A stretch of DNA of 64,000 bases from Aureisphaera sp963669405. GTDB lineage: Bacteria; Bacteroidota; Bacteroidia; Flavobacteriales; Flavobacteriaceae. The stretch lies in NCBI GenBank assembly GCA_963669405.2, contig CAXXHF010000002.1:3082470-3146469 (forward strand), written 5' to 3'. The translations under genes were made by a program, and so were the position numbers. Positions 26,990-34,888 of the stretch are shown here, piece after piece; the first letter of the stretch is position 1; each line of letters starts with the position of its first letter. The notes under the pieces are model-generated. The model saw only the letters and a list, made by a program, of their open reading frames with translations. It had not been told where the DNA came from and did no database searches.

Positions 26990-26997
26990 CGAAGATA
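26990..26997 (-). promoter_or_regulatory. Near-consensus -7 box (TATCTTCG) for nrnA-gldI
   Basis: One mismatch from TAnnTTTG. It would place transcription start almost at the nrnA ATG (26981). Confidence 0.35.
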
Positions 26998-27031
26998 CAA
27001 TTTCTTAATAGTTCGATAATACGGCTTTAAC

Positions 27032-27039
27032 TAAATTTG
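27032..27039 (+). promoter_or_regulatory. -7 box (TAAATTTG) for the PhoD-like gene
   Basis: Exact TAnnTTTG match 20 bases before ATG 27060 in the divergent interval with nrnA. Confidence 0.5.
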
Positions 27040-27059
27040 AACAATATAAATCGTGCATC

Positions 27060-28106
27060 ATGAAACATCTTTCTTTTTTTCTCATCGTATTTGTTTTTCT
27101 ATCCTGTAAGCAGGAGAAGGAACCTCTTCCGAAAGCAACGGAAATAGCTTCAACCCATGAATATGACTTCACTTTGGTCTTTGCCAGTTGTAATGATCAA
27201 GACCGTCCACAGCCTTTATGGACGCCTATTTTAGAGCATAAACCTGATCTTTTTATATGGGGAGGTGATAATATTTATGCAGACACAGATGATATGCAAA
27301 AAATGAAACTGGATTACGATAAAGTGTTGGCACATCCATCTTATCAGAAACTAATGATGGCTACCCCAATCATAGGCACATGGGATGATCATGATTATGG
27401 AGCGAACGATGTAGGTAAGGAATGGCATAAAAAAGAAGAAGCCAAAAAGTTGTTTTTGGATTTTTTGAAAGTACCTGAAACAGATGATCGTTTTCAACGG
27501 GAAGGAATCTATAGCTCTTATAAAACACAAGTAGCAAACCATACAATAAAGTGTATTCTTCTGGATACACGAACTTTTCGTGACACGTTACTGAAAAGTA
27601 AGGAAGAAGGAAAACGATATGACGCATGGCCTATGGAAGACACTGTAAAAACAGTGTTGGGAGCTAAACAATGGAAGTGGTTGGAGACTGAATTGAATGA
27701 TGAAATAGCAGACTTTACAGTGGTGGTTACAAGCATACAATATCTTAATGAAGGTCATGGATGGGAGCGTTGGGGGTGTTTTCCTTCTGAAATAAAGAAA
27801 ATGGATCAACTCCTACAAAATGCGAAGGCTAAAAACATTATTTTATTAAGTGGAGATCGCCACATGGCAGAAATCTCTTCAAAAGAAATGGAAGGGCTGG
27901 ATTACCCACTTGTTGATTTTACAACCAGCGGCATGACCCATACCTGGATTGATGGTGCTACCGAAGCCAACCCTTATAGAATTAGCAATGTGGTGAAACG
28001 TCTTAATTTTGGGGTGCTCCAGTTCGATTTTAAAGCAAATAAAGTCCTTTTCGAAATTAGGGGAGAGGATGACTTTTTGTACGAACAGCATGTGCAGCAA
28101 TATTAA
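27060..28106 (+). CDS. PhoD-like metallophosphatase lipoprotein
   Basis: A 348-residue lipoprotein (FVFLSC, Cys16) of the alkaline phosphatase D/metallophosphoesterase type. Metal-site motifs include FIWGGDNIYADTDD, GTWDDHDYGANDVG and LLSGDRHMAEIS, in the usual order. The substrate is probably a phosphomonoester or phosphodiester outside the cytoplasm. It sits between nrnA (divergent) and ndk, which are neighbours in many flavobacteria, and thus looks like a later addition to that group. Confidence 0.88.
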   Translation: MKHLSFFLIVFVFLSCKQEKEPLPKATEIASTHEYDFTLVFASCNDQDRPQPLWTPILEHKPDLFIWGGDNIYADTDDMQKMKLDYDKVLAHPSYQKLMMATPIIGTWDDHDYGANDVGKEWHKKEEAKKLFLDFLKVPETDDRFQREGIYSSYKTQVANHTIKCILLDTRTFRDTLLKSKEEGKRYDAWPMEDTVKTVLGAKQWKWLETELNDEIADFTVVVTSIQYLNEGHGWERWGCFPSEIKKMDQLLQNAKAKNIILLSGDRHMAEISSKEMEGLDYPLVDFTTSGMTHTWIDGATEANPYRISNVVKRLNFGVLQFDFKANKVLFEIRGEDDFLYEQHVQQY

Positions 28107-28143
28107 AGAATGGTTACGAATTGTTTTTTGATACTTAAACTCC

Positions 28144-28151
28144 TATTTTTG
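28144..28151 (+). promoter_or_regulatory. -7 box (TATTTTTG) for ndk
   Basis: Exact TAnnTTTG match, with TTG at 28121-28123 as a possible -33 element 20 bases upstream; leader of about 15 bases. Confidence 0.6.
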
Positions 28152-28172
28152 CACCCAAATTAAAAAACATCT

Positions 28173-28592
28173 ATGAGAACAGATAGAACTTTTACTATGT
28201 TAAAGCCGGATAGCGTTGAAAAAGGAAACGTTGGTCCTATTCTTGAAAAAATTACTGCAGCAGGATTTAGAATTGCTGCCATGAAATTAACTCAAATGAC
28301 TAAGGCTGATGCTGAGGCATTTTATGCAATCCATAAAGAGCGTCCATTCTTTGGAGAGTTGGTAGAATATATGACAAGAGGTCCTATCGTGGCTGCTGTT
28401 CTTGAAAAGGATAATGCTGTGGAAGATTTCCGTACTTTAATTGGAGCTACCAATCCTGCAGAAGCTGCAGAAGGAACCATCCGTAAATTATATGCTGCCT
28501 CTATTGGGGAAAATGCGGTTCACGGAAGTGATAGCGACGAAAACGCAGATATTGAAAGTCAATTCCACTTTGCAGGAAGAGAGATTTTCTAA
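28173..28592 (+). CDS. ndk: Nucleoside diphosphate kinase
   Basis: A 139-residue cytoplasmic enzyme that balances nucleoside triphosphate pools by phosphate transfer through a histidine intermediate. Motifs are TMLKPDSVEKGNVG at the N-terminus, RPFFGELVEYMTRGPIVA, and the catalytic His117 in ENAVHGSDSDENA. Length and order are normal for the family. Single transcription unit with its own promoter and a strong terminator. Confidence 0.97.
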   Translation: MRTDRTFTMLKPDSVEKGNVGPILEKITAAGFRIAAMKLTQMTKADAEAFYAIHKERPFFGELVEYMTRGPIVAAVLEKDNAVEDFRTLIGATNPAEAAEGTIRKLYAASIGENAVHGSDSDENADIESQFHFAGREIF

Positions 28593-28610
28593 TTGGAAAC
28601 ATCATACATA

Positions 28611-28642
28611 AAAAAAAGCCACTCCGTTAGAGTGGCTTTTTT
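28611..28642. terminator. Bidirectional terminator between ndk and the DUF721 gene
   Basis: A7, GCCACTC (28618-28624), loop CGTTA, GAGTGGC (28630-28636), T6. It serves ndk on the plus strand and the recF group on the minus strand. Confidence 0.9.
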
Positions 28643-28643
28643 A

Positions 28644-28943
28644 TTACCGTAAAACTAATTTTTTAATAAGTTCTGTTCCTAGTTCTTCATTGAGCAAACG
28701 AATTATTTTTTCTTTACCATAACTCAGTTCTTCCCGCAATACAGATGAGGTGAGTTGTACAAACAGCGTGTCCCGCTCCAATACTACCTGATCAGTGTAC
28801 TTAGTAATGGCATCACCCATGACCTTGTACCAAGCATCTTGAGCAGAGACTTTGTTCAATCCGCGCTGAAGTTTTCTACTGGAAGCAAAAAAATCTTTCA
28901 ATATATCTCCTAAAGAATTATGTTCTGCATTGCGTTTGGCCAT
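28644..28943 (-). CDS. DUF721 (DciA-like) small protein
   Basis: A 99-residue basic protein with GDILKDFFASSRKLQRGLNK and DAWYKVMGDAITKYTDQV, the DUF721 pattern. DciA, a member of this family, loads the replicative helicase in bacteria that lack DnaC/DnaI; a nucleic acid-binding role is therefore likely. It is the last gene of the recF-lipoprotein-DUF721 operon, separated by 2 bases from the lipoprotein gene; association with recF agrees with a replication/repair setting. Confidence 0.8.
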   Translation of the reverse strand: MAKRNAEHNSLGDILKDFFASSRKLQRGLNKVSAQDAWYKVMGDAITKYTDQVVLERDTLFVQLTSSVLREELSYGKEKIIRLLNEELGTELIKKLVLR

Positions 28944-28945
28944 GA

Positions 28946-29362
28946 TTATTCAGAAAAATTAAATGGTTTAAATTTTTTGTAGGTATATATCTTTCCATCC
29001 TCATTCTTTACCTTTAATAGGCTGTCACCACTTTCCAGTACTGTTTCGGTCCATTCGGCATAAGGTGTTTTGTAGTGTAGCTGAAGATTGTTTCCTTCTA
29101 TTTTCAGAAAAAATTGTTCTGCAACTTTAGTGGTTTGAAAGGTGCCATCTAGTTTAGGAGCGAGTTTTTTACGGTTGCCACTGTCACCACGTACTTCAAT
29201 AAAATCAATAAGGGTATTGATCTTGAAATCCCGCTGGGTACCATCTGGTAAATGCACTTGACTAATTTCCCAATAGCCTGGTAAATGCTGGATATGAGAT
29301 TTTGGATCTTGACTCTCACAAGCACAAAATACAAAGGCTAAAAGGAGAAATACATACCTCAT
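28946..29362 (-). CDS. Lipocalin-like lipoprotein
   Basis: A 138-residue lipoprotein (VFCAC, Cys15) with LPGYWEISQVHLPDGTQ near the N-terminus and a run of antiparallel strands (KVAEQFFLKIEGNNLQLHYK, KIYTYKKFKP), as in small lipocalin-like proteins of flavobacteria. Its ligand and role are unknown. Its ATG overlaps the recF stop by 4 bases (ATGA), so translation is probably coupled. Confidence 0.65.
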   Translation of the reverse strand: MRYVFLLLAFVFCACESQDPKSHIQHLPGYWEISQVHLPDGTQRDFKINTLIDFIEVRGDSGNRKKLAPKLDGTFQTTKVAEQFFLKIEGNNLQLHYKTPYAEWTETVLESGDSLLKVKNEDGKIYTYKKFKPFNFSE

Positions 29363-30438
29363 AACGCAAACATTTTATAAGATTGGCTTACTTTTTTTAC
29401 CACATCTTCGGTTCTATGGGCATGAGTGTCACTGATAAATAGTTGTCCAAAGTCTTCATTATCTACCAAACTAATAATCTGTGCTACCCGAGTTTCATCC
29501 AACTTATCGAATATATCATCTAAAAGTAGGATAGGGTGTTCGTTACTCTGTGCTTTTAGAAAATCGAATTGAGCCAGTTTTAAAGCAATTAAAAATGATT
29601 TTTGCTGTCCTTGAGATCCAAACTTTTTAATAGGATATTGATCCAATTGAAACAGTAAATCATCTTTATGGATTCCATAATTGGTATATTGTGTCATTCT
29701 GTCCTTCTGAAGATTTTCTTTCAATAAGGTACTTAATTTTTCATCATGTATCTGACTTTTATAAATTAATTGAACCTGCTCCTTACTGTCACTAATTACT
29801 TCATAACGTTTTAGGAAAATAGGGGAAAATTCTTCTAGAAATGCAATACGTTTATTAAAAATAATTGTTCCGTATTCATCCAGCTGCATGTTATAGATGT
29901 CTAACGTATCTTGGTTGAAAGTTTGGTTAGCAACAAAATACTTCAAAAGGGAGTTGCGTTGTTCCAGTACTTTCTTGTAAGCAATGAGGGCTCGCAAATA
30001 TTCAGGGTCTCCCTGGGAAATGACCCCGTCCATGAATTTACGGCGCGTATCACTGCCTTCTGTAATAAGGTCACGATCACTAGGGGAAATAATAACCAAA
30101 GGTAAGAACCCAATGTGCTCACTAAATTTTTCATACGCTTTGCCATTGCGTTTTATGATCTTTTTTTGCCCTTTTTTTGCACTTACTACAATTTTTTCGG
30201 GTCGTTCCTTTTTCTCATAATGCCCTTCAATCACAAAGAATTCTTCTCCGTGCTTGATGTTTTGTGTAGTTACTGGATTGAAATAGCTTTTTCCATACGA
30301 TAAGTGGTAGATAGCATCCAAAACATTGGTTTTACCCACGCCATTATAACCCACAAAGCAATTTATCCTTGAATCAAAATCGAATGTTTGCGATTCGAAG
30401 TTTTTGTAGTTGAGTAAGGATAAGGATTGTAATTGCAT
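29359..30438 (-). CDS. recF: DNA replication/repair protein RecF
   Basis: A 359-residue ABC-type ATPase that helps load RecA at single-strand gaps. From ATG 30438 the Walker A loop GYNGVGKTN is at residues 30-38, the signature region KKFGSQGQQKSFLIALKLAQ is near residue 270-290, and Walker B is LLLDDIFDKLDETR. The frame continues upstream to 30564, but those 42 codons have no RecF features and run into the divergent promoter region, so the ATG at 30438 is chosen. The gene lies apart from dnaA/dnaN, as is usual in this phylum. Confidence 0.95.
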   Translation of the reverse strand: MQLQSLSLLNYKNFESQTFDFDSRINCFVGYNGVGKTNVLDAIYHLSYGKSYFNPVTTQNIKHGEEFFVIEGHYEKKERPEKIVVSAKKGQKKIIKRNGKAYEKFSEHIGFLPLVIISPSDRDLITEGSDTRRKFMDGVISQGDPEYLRALIAYKKVLEQRNSLLKYFVANQTFNQDTLDIYNMQLDEYGTIIFNKRIAFLEEFSPIFLKRYEVISDSKEQVQLIYKSQIHDEKLSTLLKENLQKDRMTQYTNYGIHKDDLLFQLDQYPIKKFGSQGQQKSFLIALKLAQFDFLKAQSNEHPILLLDDIFDKLDETRVAQIISLVDNEDFGQLFISDTHAHRTEDVVKKVSQSYKMFAL

Positions 30439-30548
30439 TAATTTCAGATTGTTGCGGATTTTTGAAAAAGAAAAGCTTCTGGAATTCCCTAGGTATTTTA
30501 TATGCTGCAAATTATTGATTTTTCCCTTTCTAATTGTAATAAAAATTT

Positions 30549-30556
30549 TATTTTTG
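30549..30556 (+). promoter_or_regulatory. -7 box (TATTTTTG) for the TPR-ribH operon
   Basis: Exact TAnnTTTG match 21 bases before ATG 30578. Confidence 0.55.
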
Positions 30557-30577
30557 CGCTTCATAAAACCATAGAAT

Positions 30578-31345
30578 ATGGCAACCTACAAGAAAAGAGG
30601 ACATAAACCTAAGACGAAAGTCGAGAAGGAAGTAGAATTAGAAGATGGAAGTGCAACGGCAGAGGTATTTAAGACGTTGGATGAAGGAGCTTCCAAGACA
30701 GAGGCTTGGGTAGAAAAAAATCAGAAAATTATCCTAGGATTCGTAGGACTGGTAGCGGTGTGTGTATTGGGGTTTTTGGCTTACCAAAATTTCATTCAGG
30801 AACCGAAACAAGCAGAAGCTACTAGCGAAATGTTCCAAGCACAATCACATTATGTACAAGCATTAAATGCAACCACAGCTAAAGATTCATTGTATAATTT
30901 GGCGCTGAATGGTTCTGCTGGGAAGTATGGATTGGTGGATATTGCAGATAAATACAGTGGTACTTCTGCAGGAAACATTGCAAATTATTATGCAGGAATG
31001 GCCTTTTTGAATCTTAATAATTATCAGGAAGCAATCAATCATTTGGATGATTACAACGGTGATGATGAAGCTACTGGGCCTTTAGCCAAAGGTGCCATAG
31101 GAGATGCATTTATACAGTTGAATCAACCTGAGGAAGCATTAAAATATTACGTGCAAGCAGCCACAATGAAAACTAATGAAATGACAACCCCTCGTTTTTA
31201 TTTGAAAGCAGGGATTACAGCACTTCAATTGGGACAAGGATCTAAGGCTTTGGAATATTTCAATATCATTACTGAAGATTATGATACTGCTGAAGAGGCT
31301 CAAAAAGCGAAACTTTATAAAGGACAAGCTGAAGCAATGCAATAG
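30578..31345 (+). CDS. Membrane-anchored TPR protein (YfgM-like)
   Basis: A 255-residue protein with a charged cytoplasmic N-terminus, one membrane segment (about residues 51-70, IILGFVGLVAVCVLGFLAYQ) and a periplasmic part made of helical repeats (YYAGMAFLNLNNYQEAINHL, GDAFIQLNQPEEALKYYVQA, ALQLGQGSKALEYFNII). This arrangement matches YfgM-like proteins, which act with chaperones at the Sec translocon; in this organism the role is inferred only. It ends 2 bases before ribH, so the two are cotranscribed. Confidence 0.8.
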   Translation: MATYKKRGHKPKTKVEKEVELEDGSATAEVFKTLDEGASKTEAWVEKNQKIILGFVGLVAVCVLGFLAYQNFIQEPKQAEATSEMFQAQSHYVQALNATTAKDSLYNLALNGSAGKYGLVDIADKYSGTSAGNIANYYAGMAFLNLNNYQEAINHLDDYNGDDEATGPLAKGAIGDAFIQLNQPEEALKYYVQAATMKTNEMTTPRFYLKAGITALQLGQGSKALEYFNIITEDYDTAEEAQKAKLYKGQAEAMQ

Positions 31346-31347
31346 AT

Positions 31348-31845
31348 ATGGCAACAGCAAATACAAATTTATCGGCATACGATAAAACAACAATCCCAAA
31401 TGCGAAGGACTTTCGGTTTGGGATTGTTGTTTCTGAATGGAATGATGAAATCACCGAAGGCATGTTTCAAGGTGCATTCGATGCCATTTTAGATTGTGGA
31501 GGCATCAAGGAGAATATTGTTAGATGGAATGTTCCTGGAAGTTTCGAGTTGGTGTATGGGGCTAAGAAAATGACCCAAGCATATGATATGTTGGATGCCG
31601 TCATAGCCATTGGGAGTGTAATTCAAGGCGAAACCAAACACTTCGATTATGTATGTGAAGCTGTTTCTCAAGGCATTAAAGACCTAAACGTTCAAGGCGA
31701 TATTCCGGTTGTTTTTTGTGTGCTTACCGATAATAATTGGAAGCAAGCCAAGGAAAGAAGTGGAGGAAAGCATGGAAACAAAGGAACAGAAGCTGCCATT
31801 GTGGCCATAAAAATGGCCCAATTCAGAAAAGACGCAAAGTTTTAA
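31348..31845 (+). CDS. ribH: 6,7-dimethyl-8-ribityllumazine synthase
   Basis: The 165-residue enzyme catalyses the penultimate step of riboflavin synthesis. Substrate-site motifs are WNDEITEGM, VRWNVPGSFELVYGAKK and GSVIQGETKHFDYVCEAVS, with the catalytic histidine at 98; the phosphate-binding GKHGNKGTEAA follows near the C-terminus. Length is typical of the icosahedral type. Other rib genes are not in the window. Confidence 0.96.
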   Translation: MATANTNLSAYDKTTIPNAKDFRFGIVVSEWNDEITEGMFQGAFDAILDCGGIKENIVRWNVPGSFELVYGAKKMTQAYDMLDAVIAIGSVIQGETKHFDYVCEAVSQGIKDLNVQGDIPVVFCVLTDNNWKQAKERSGGKHGNKGTEAAIVAIKMAQFRKDAKF

Positions 31846-31928
31846 ACCCCTTAATTACAGGTTTTTTGGATACGATCCCTTTTTGAAAAAATTAACGGGA
31901 CGTACTCGGCATTGTTTTTGATTTTACC

Positions 31929-31936
31929 TAACTTTG
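31929..31936 (+). promoter_or_regulatory. -7 box (TAACTTTG) that decides the start of the 98-residue gene
   Basis: Exact TAnnTTTG match. The upstream in-frame TTG (31934) is part of the box, so ATG 31949 is the start. Confidence 0.5.
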
Positions 31937-31948
31937 AAAATCAAGCTT

Positions 31949-32245
31949 ATGGGACCGATTAAATTCACAATAATAAAGAAACTCAAAACCAACAATAGGT
32001 TTAACTACACCCCTCGTTACTACAAAGGAAAGGAAGATATAGACGAAAGTAAGTTTACAACCAAGTTGGATGCATACAATGAGACGTTTAATAAGAATGA
32101 TTTCGGATCACATTGGGACGATGCAAGAAAGTCTAAAAGAAATCGAGGAAATTTTGAGTTAAATAAAACCGTACTCATAATTGCAGCCATACTTACATTA
32201 TTGTTTTTATGGTTTATAGATTTCGACCTAACTATATTTACCTAG
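31949..32245 (+). CDS. Small protein with C-terminal membrane anchor, unknown function
   Basis: A 98-residue protein. The first 70 residues are hydrophilic and basic (FNYTPRYYKGKEDI, NDFGSHWDDARKSKRNRG), and a membrane segment closes the protein (VLIIAAILTLLFLWFIDFDL). In flavobacteria such proteins between ribH and mutL are often labelled riboflavin synthase subunit beta, apparently only because of the neighbour; nothing in the sequence resembles a riboflavin enzyme. A tail-anchored orientation is inferred. It may be transcribed with mutL, which begins 9 bases later. Confidence 0.7.
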   Translation: MGPIKFTIIKKLKTNNRFNYTPRYYKGKEDIDESKFTTKLDAYNETFNKNDFGSHWDDARKSKRNRGNFELNKTVLIIAAILTLLFLWFIDFDLTIFT

Positions 32246-32254
32246 CCTTTGTAA

Positions 32255-34105
32255 ATGGCCAATATTATTAAGTTATTACCCGATCATGTTGCAAACCAAA
32301 TAGCAGCGGGTGAGGTGGTACAACGACCCGCTTCTGTGGTCAAGGAATTACTGGAAAATGCGATAGATGCAGCAGCTACCTCGGTGAAATTGGTAGTAAA
32401 AGATGCTGGTAAAACGCTAATTCAGGTGATCGATGATGGTAAAGGGATGTCAGATATTGATGCCCGCCTTTGTTTTGATCGTCATGCAACTTCCAAAATT
32501 CAAAATGCAGAAGATCTTTTCAATTTACATACCAAAGGATTTCGTGGTGAAGCATTGGCTTCTATAGCGGCCATTGCTCATGTAGAGTTAAAAACCAAAA
32601 CAGAAGATACTGAAGTAGGAACCCATATTACCATAGAAGGTAGCAAGGTAATCACTCAAGAAGTAGCTGTAGTTCCAAAAGGAACCACGCTTTCAGTAAA
32701 GAATCTATTTTTCAACATTCCGGCCCGTCGTAATTTTCTGAAGAGCAATCCTGTAGAAACCCGCCATATTATTGATGAATTTCACAGAGTGGCTTTGGCA
32801 CATCCACATGTTGCCTTTAAAATGATTCATAACGGGAGTGATGTGTTTGATCTTCCCATAAGCAATGTTAGGCAACGTATTGTAAATATTTTTGGGAATA
32901 AGGCTAATGAAAAATTGGTCCCCGTAACCGAAGAAACAGAAATTGTCAAAGTAGATGGTTTTGTGTTGAAACCCGAATATGCCAAGAAGAGCAGGGGAGA
33001 ACAGTTCTTTTTTGTAAATGATAGATTCATAAAGAGTGCATATCTAAATCATGCTGTGGTGTCTGCTTTTGAAGGTTTAATCAAGGATGGGACACATCCG
33101 GGATACTTTTTATATTTGGAGGTACCGCCCAATTCTATCGATATCAATATTCATCCTACCAAGACAGAGATTAAGTTTGATGACGAACATTCTATTTATG
33201 CCATGCTTCGAGCTACTATCAAGCACGGTTTAGGGCAATTCAGTATTGCCCCTGTTTTAGACTTTAATAAAGATGCAGGATTTGACACACCCTATGAGTA
33301 CAGTAAAAAAGATCCTGTAGCACCGGTTATTGAGGTGGATAAAAGCTTTAATCCCTTTAAGGAAGGTACTTCTTCCAATCCAAGCAAAGTATCTTATAGA
33401 AAAGAAACAACGACTGCTTGGGAATCATTGTATGTAGGATTAAAAGATGATGCTCCTGTTTTGGATACGGAAGCATTTACCAATATTAGATTAGAGAGTG
33501 ATGAAGTAACGGGGAGTTTGTTCACAGAAGAAAAAACACATACAGGACAAACCTCTTTCCAAATTCAAAATAAATACATTGTTAGTGCTGTAAAGAGTGG
33601 TATGATGGTGATTCATCAACATTTAGCACACCAACGAATATTATATGAAGAATTATTGAAGAATATGACCGTACAGGAAGCTGTGAGTCAACAACTTTTG
33701 TTTCCTGTTGAGGTACAGTTCTCCAAACCCAAGATAGACCTGCTGGCGTCCATAAAAGAACAGCTAGAGCATACAGGTTTTGTGTTTTCATCTTGGAAAG
33801 AAGAAACGATTGGTATAAGTGGTATTCCAGCTGGGGTAAAAGATAGTAGTGTAGAAGGGATACTGGAGCACTTACTTAATGATTTAGAACACGAAGTTCC
33901 CGAAGCGGGATTTAGTCAAAATGATCTTTTGGCAAAGTCGCTGGCAAAAAATTTAGCTATAAAAACGGGTACTGCTATGGAAAGGGAGGAACAAGAACAT
34001 CTTATTCATCAATTGTTTGCCTGTAAGGAACCTAGTATTTCTCCAGACAACAGACCGGTGTTGGTAATGTTGAACGCCAATGATTTGGACAAAAAGTTTA
34101 TGTAA
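32255..34105 (+). CDS. mutL: DNA mismatch repair protein MutL
   Basis: A 616-residue protein with the GHKL ATPase domain first: IAAGEVVQRPASVVKELLEN, IDDGKGMSDID and HTKGFRGEALASIAA, then the MutL transducer domain around NIHPTKTEIKF. The C-terminal dimerisation domain follows a variable linker. In endonuclease-active MutL the C-terminal motif is DQHAxxExxxxE; here the corresponding stretch, beginning at His454, is HQHLAHQRILYE, so the first Asp and the first Glu are replaced. Nicking activity may therefore be altered or lost, which I believe is also seen in other Bacteroidota. Confidence 0.95.
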   Translation: MANIIKLLPDHVANQIAAGEVVQRPASVVKELLENAIDAAATSVKLVVKDAGKTLIQVIDDGKGMSDIDARLCFDRHATSKIQNAEDLFNLHTKGFRGEALASIAAIAHVELKTKTEDTEVGTHITIEGSKVITQEVAVVPKGTTLSVKNLFFNIPARRNFLKSNPVETRHIIDEFHRVALAHPHVAFKMIHNGSDVFDLPISNVRQRIVNIFGNKANEKLVPVTEETEIVKVDGFVLKPEYAKKSRGEQFFFVNDRFIKSAYLNHAVVSAFEGLIKDGTHPGYFLYLEVPPNSIDINIHPTKTEIKFDDEHSIYAMLRATIKHGLGQFSIAPVLDFNKDAGFDTPYEYSKKDPVAPVIEVDKSFNPFKEGTSSNPSKVSYRKETTTAWESLYVGLKDDAPVLDTEAFTNIRLESDEVTGSLFTEEKTHTGQTSFQIQNKYIVSAVKSGMMVIHQHLAHQRILYEELLKNMTVQEAVSQQLLFPVEVQFSKPKIDLLASIKEQLEHTGFVFSSWKEETIGISGIPAGVKDSSVEGILEHLLNDLEHEVPEAGFSQNDLLAKSLAKNLAIKTGTAMEREEQEHLIHQLFACKEPSISPDNRPVLVMLNANDLDKKFM

Positions 34106-34110
34106 GTAGT

Positions 34111-34887
34111 ATGTTAACAGTAACAAAGGCAGTAAAACATATCATCATAATAAATGTACTTTTTTGGATAGGTACTTTATTAGTTGGAGCAAATGGAAAT
34201 GTGTTCAACAATTTATTTGCGATGCATTTCCCGCTGAGTGATAAATTTGAGTATTGGCAGGTAATTACACACATGTTCATGCATGCCAGTTATACACCAG
34301 ATGGGCAACTCGTACTTTACCACATTCTTTTCAATATGTTTGGTGTTTGGATGTTTGGTTCTCCATTAGAACGGATTTGGGGCACTAAAAAGTTTGTCTT
34401 TTTCTATATTTCTGCAGGATTGGGAGCTTTGCTACTGTACACAGGAATTCTCTATTTCCAGTTTAATAATGTGTTAAGTGATTTGATAAGTGCAGGATAT
34501 TCAAAGATTGATATCATAAATACCCTTAACTCAGGGGATTTGATTTATGACAAAAGTTGGGAAAATGTCTTAGCTGGTGATCGTTTATATGATTTAGTAG
34601 GCTCATTCAATACAACAATGGTAGGGGCCTCAGGGGCGCTTTATGGTGTTTTGGTAGCATTTGCTCTTTCATTTCCGAATGCCCCTTTAATGATGATTTT
34701 CTTTCCAGTTCCCATAAAGGCTAAATATTTTGTACCTGGATTATTGGCTATAGATTTATTCTTTGGAGCAACTTCATTTTCAATTGGTCCAGTCGCTCAC
34801 TTTGCGCATTTAGGAGGAGCATTATTTGGATTTATTATGGCGTACTATTGGAAAAAGAACAGTTTTAATAACAGACGTTGGGATTAA
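34111..34887 (+). CDS. Rhomboid family intramembrane serine protease (first of two)
   Basis: A 258-residue membrane protein with six or more hydrophobic segments. The catalytic serine is Ser174 in GASGALYGV and the partner His233 is in HFAHLGGALFGF; the N-terminal region has HMFMHASYTPD and HILFNMFGVWMFG as in bacterial rhomboids. An insert of about 45 residues (FNNVLSDLISAGYSKIDI) lies between transmembrane segments, longer than usual. It cleaves transmembrane substrates; these are unknown. Follows mutL by 5 bases. Confidence 0.9.
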   Translation: MLTVTKAVKHIIIINVLFWIGTLLVGANGNVFNNLFAMHFPLSDKFEYWQVITHMFMHASYTPDGQLVLYHILFNMFGVWMFGSPLERIWGTKKFVFFYISAGLGALLLYTGILYFQFNNVLSDLISAGYSKIDIINTLNSGDLIYDKSWENVLAGDRLYDLVGSFNTTMVGASGALYGVLVAFALSFPNAPLMMIFFPVPIKAKYFVPGLLAIDLFFGATSFSIGPVAHFAHLGGALFGFIMAYYWKKNSFNNRRWD

Positions 34888-34888
34888 C

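Noticed and set aside
30439..30564. N-terminal extension of RecF
   Set aside because: No RecF features; the family N-terminus begins at ATG 30438 and the extension runs into the divergent promoter region.
34826..34888. Overlapping start of the second rhomboid inside the first
   Set aside because: Translation from ATG 34889, one base after the stop codon, gives the normal N-terminus; the overlap is only an open frame.
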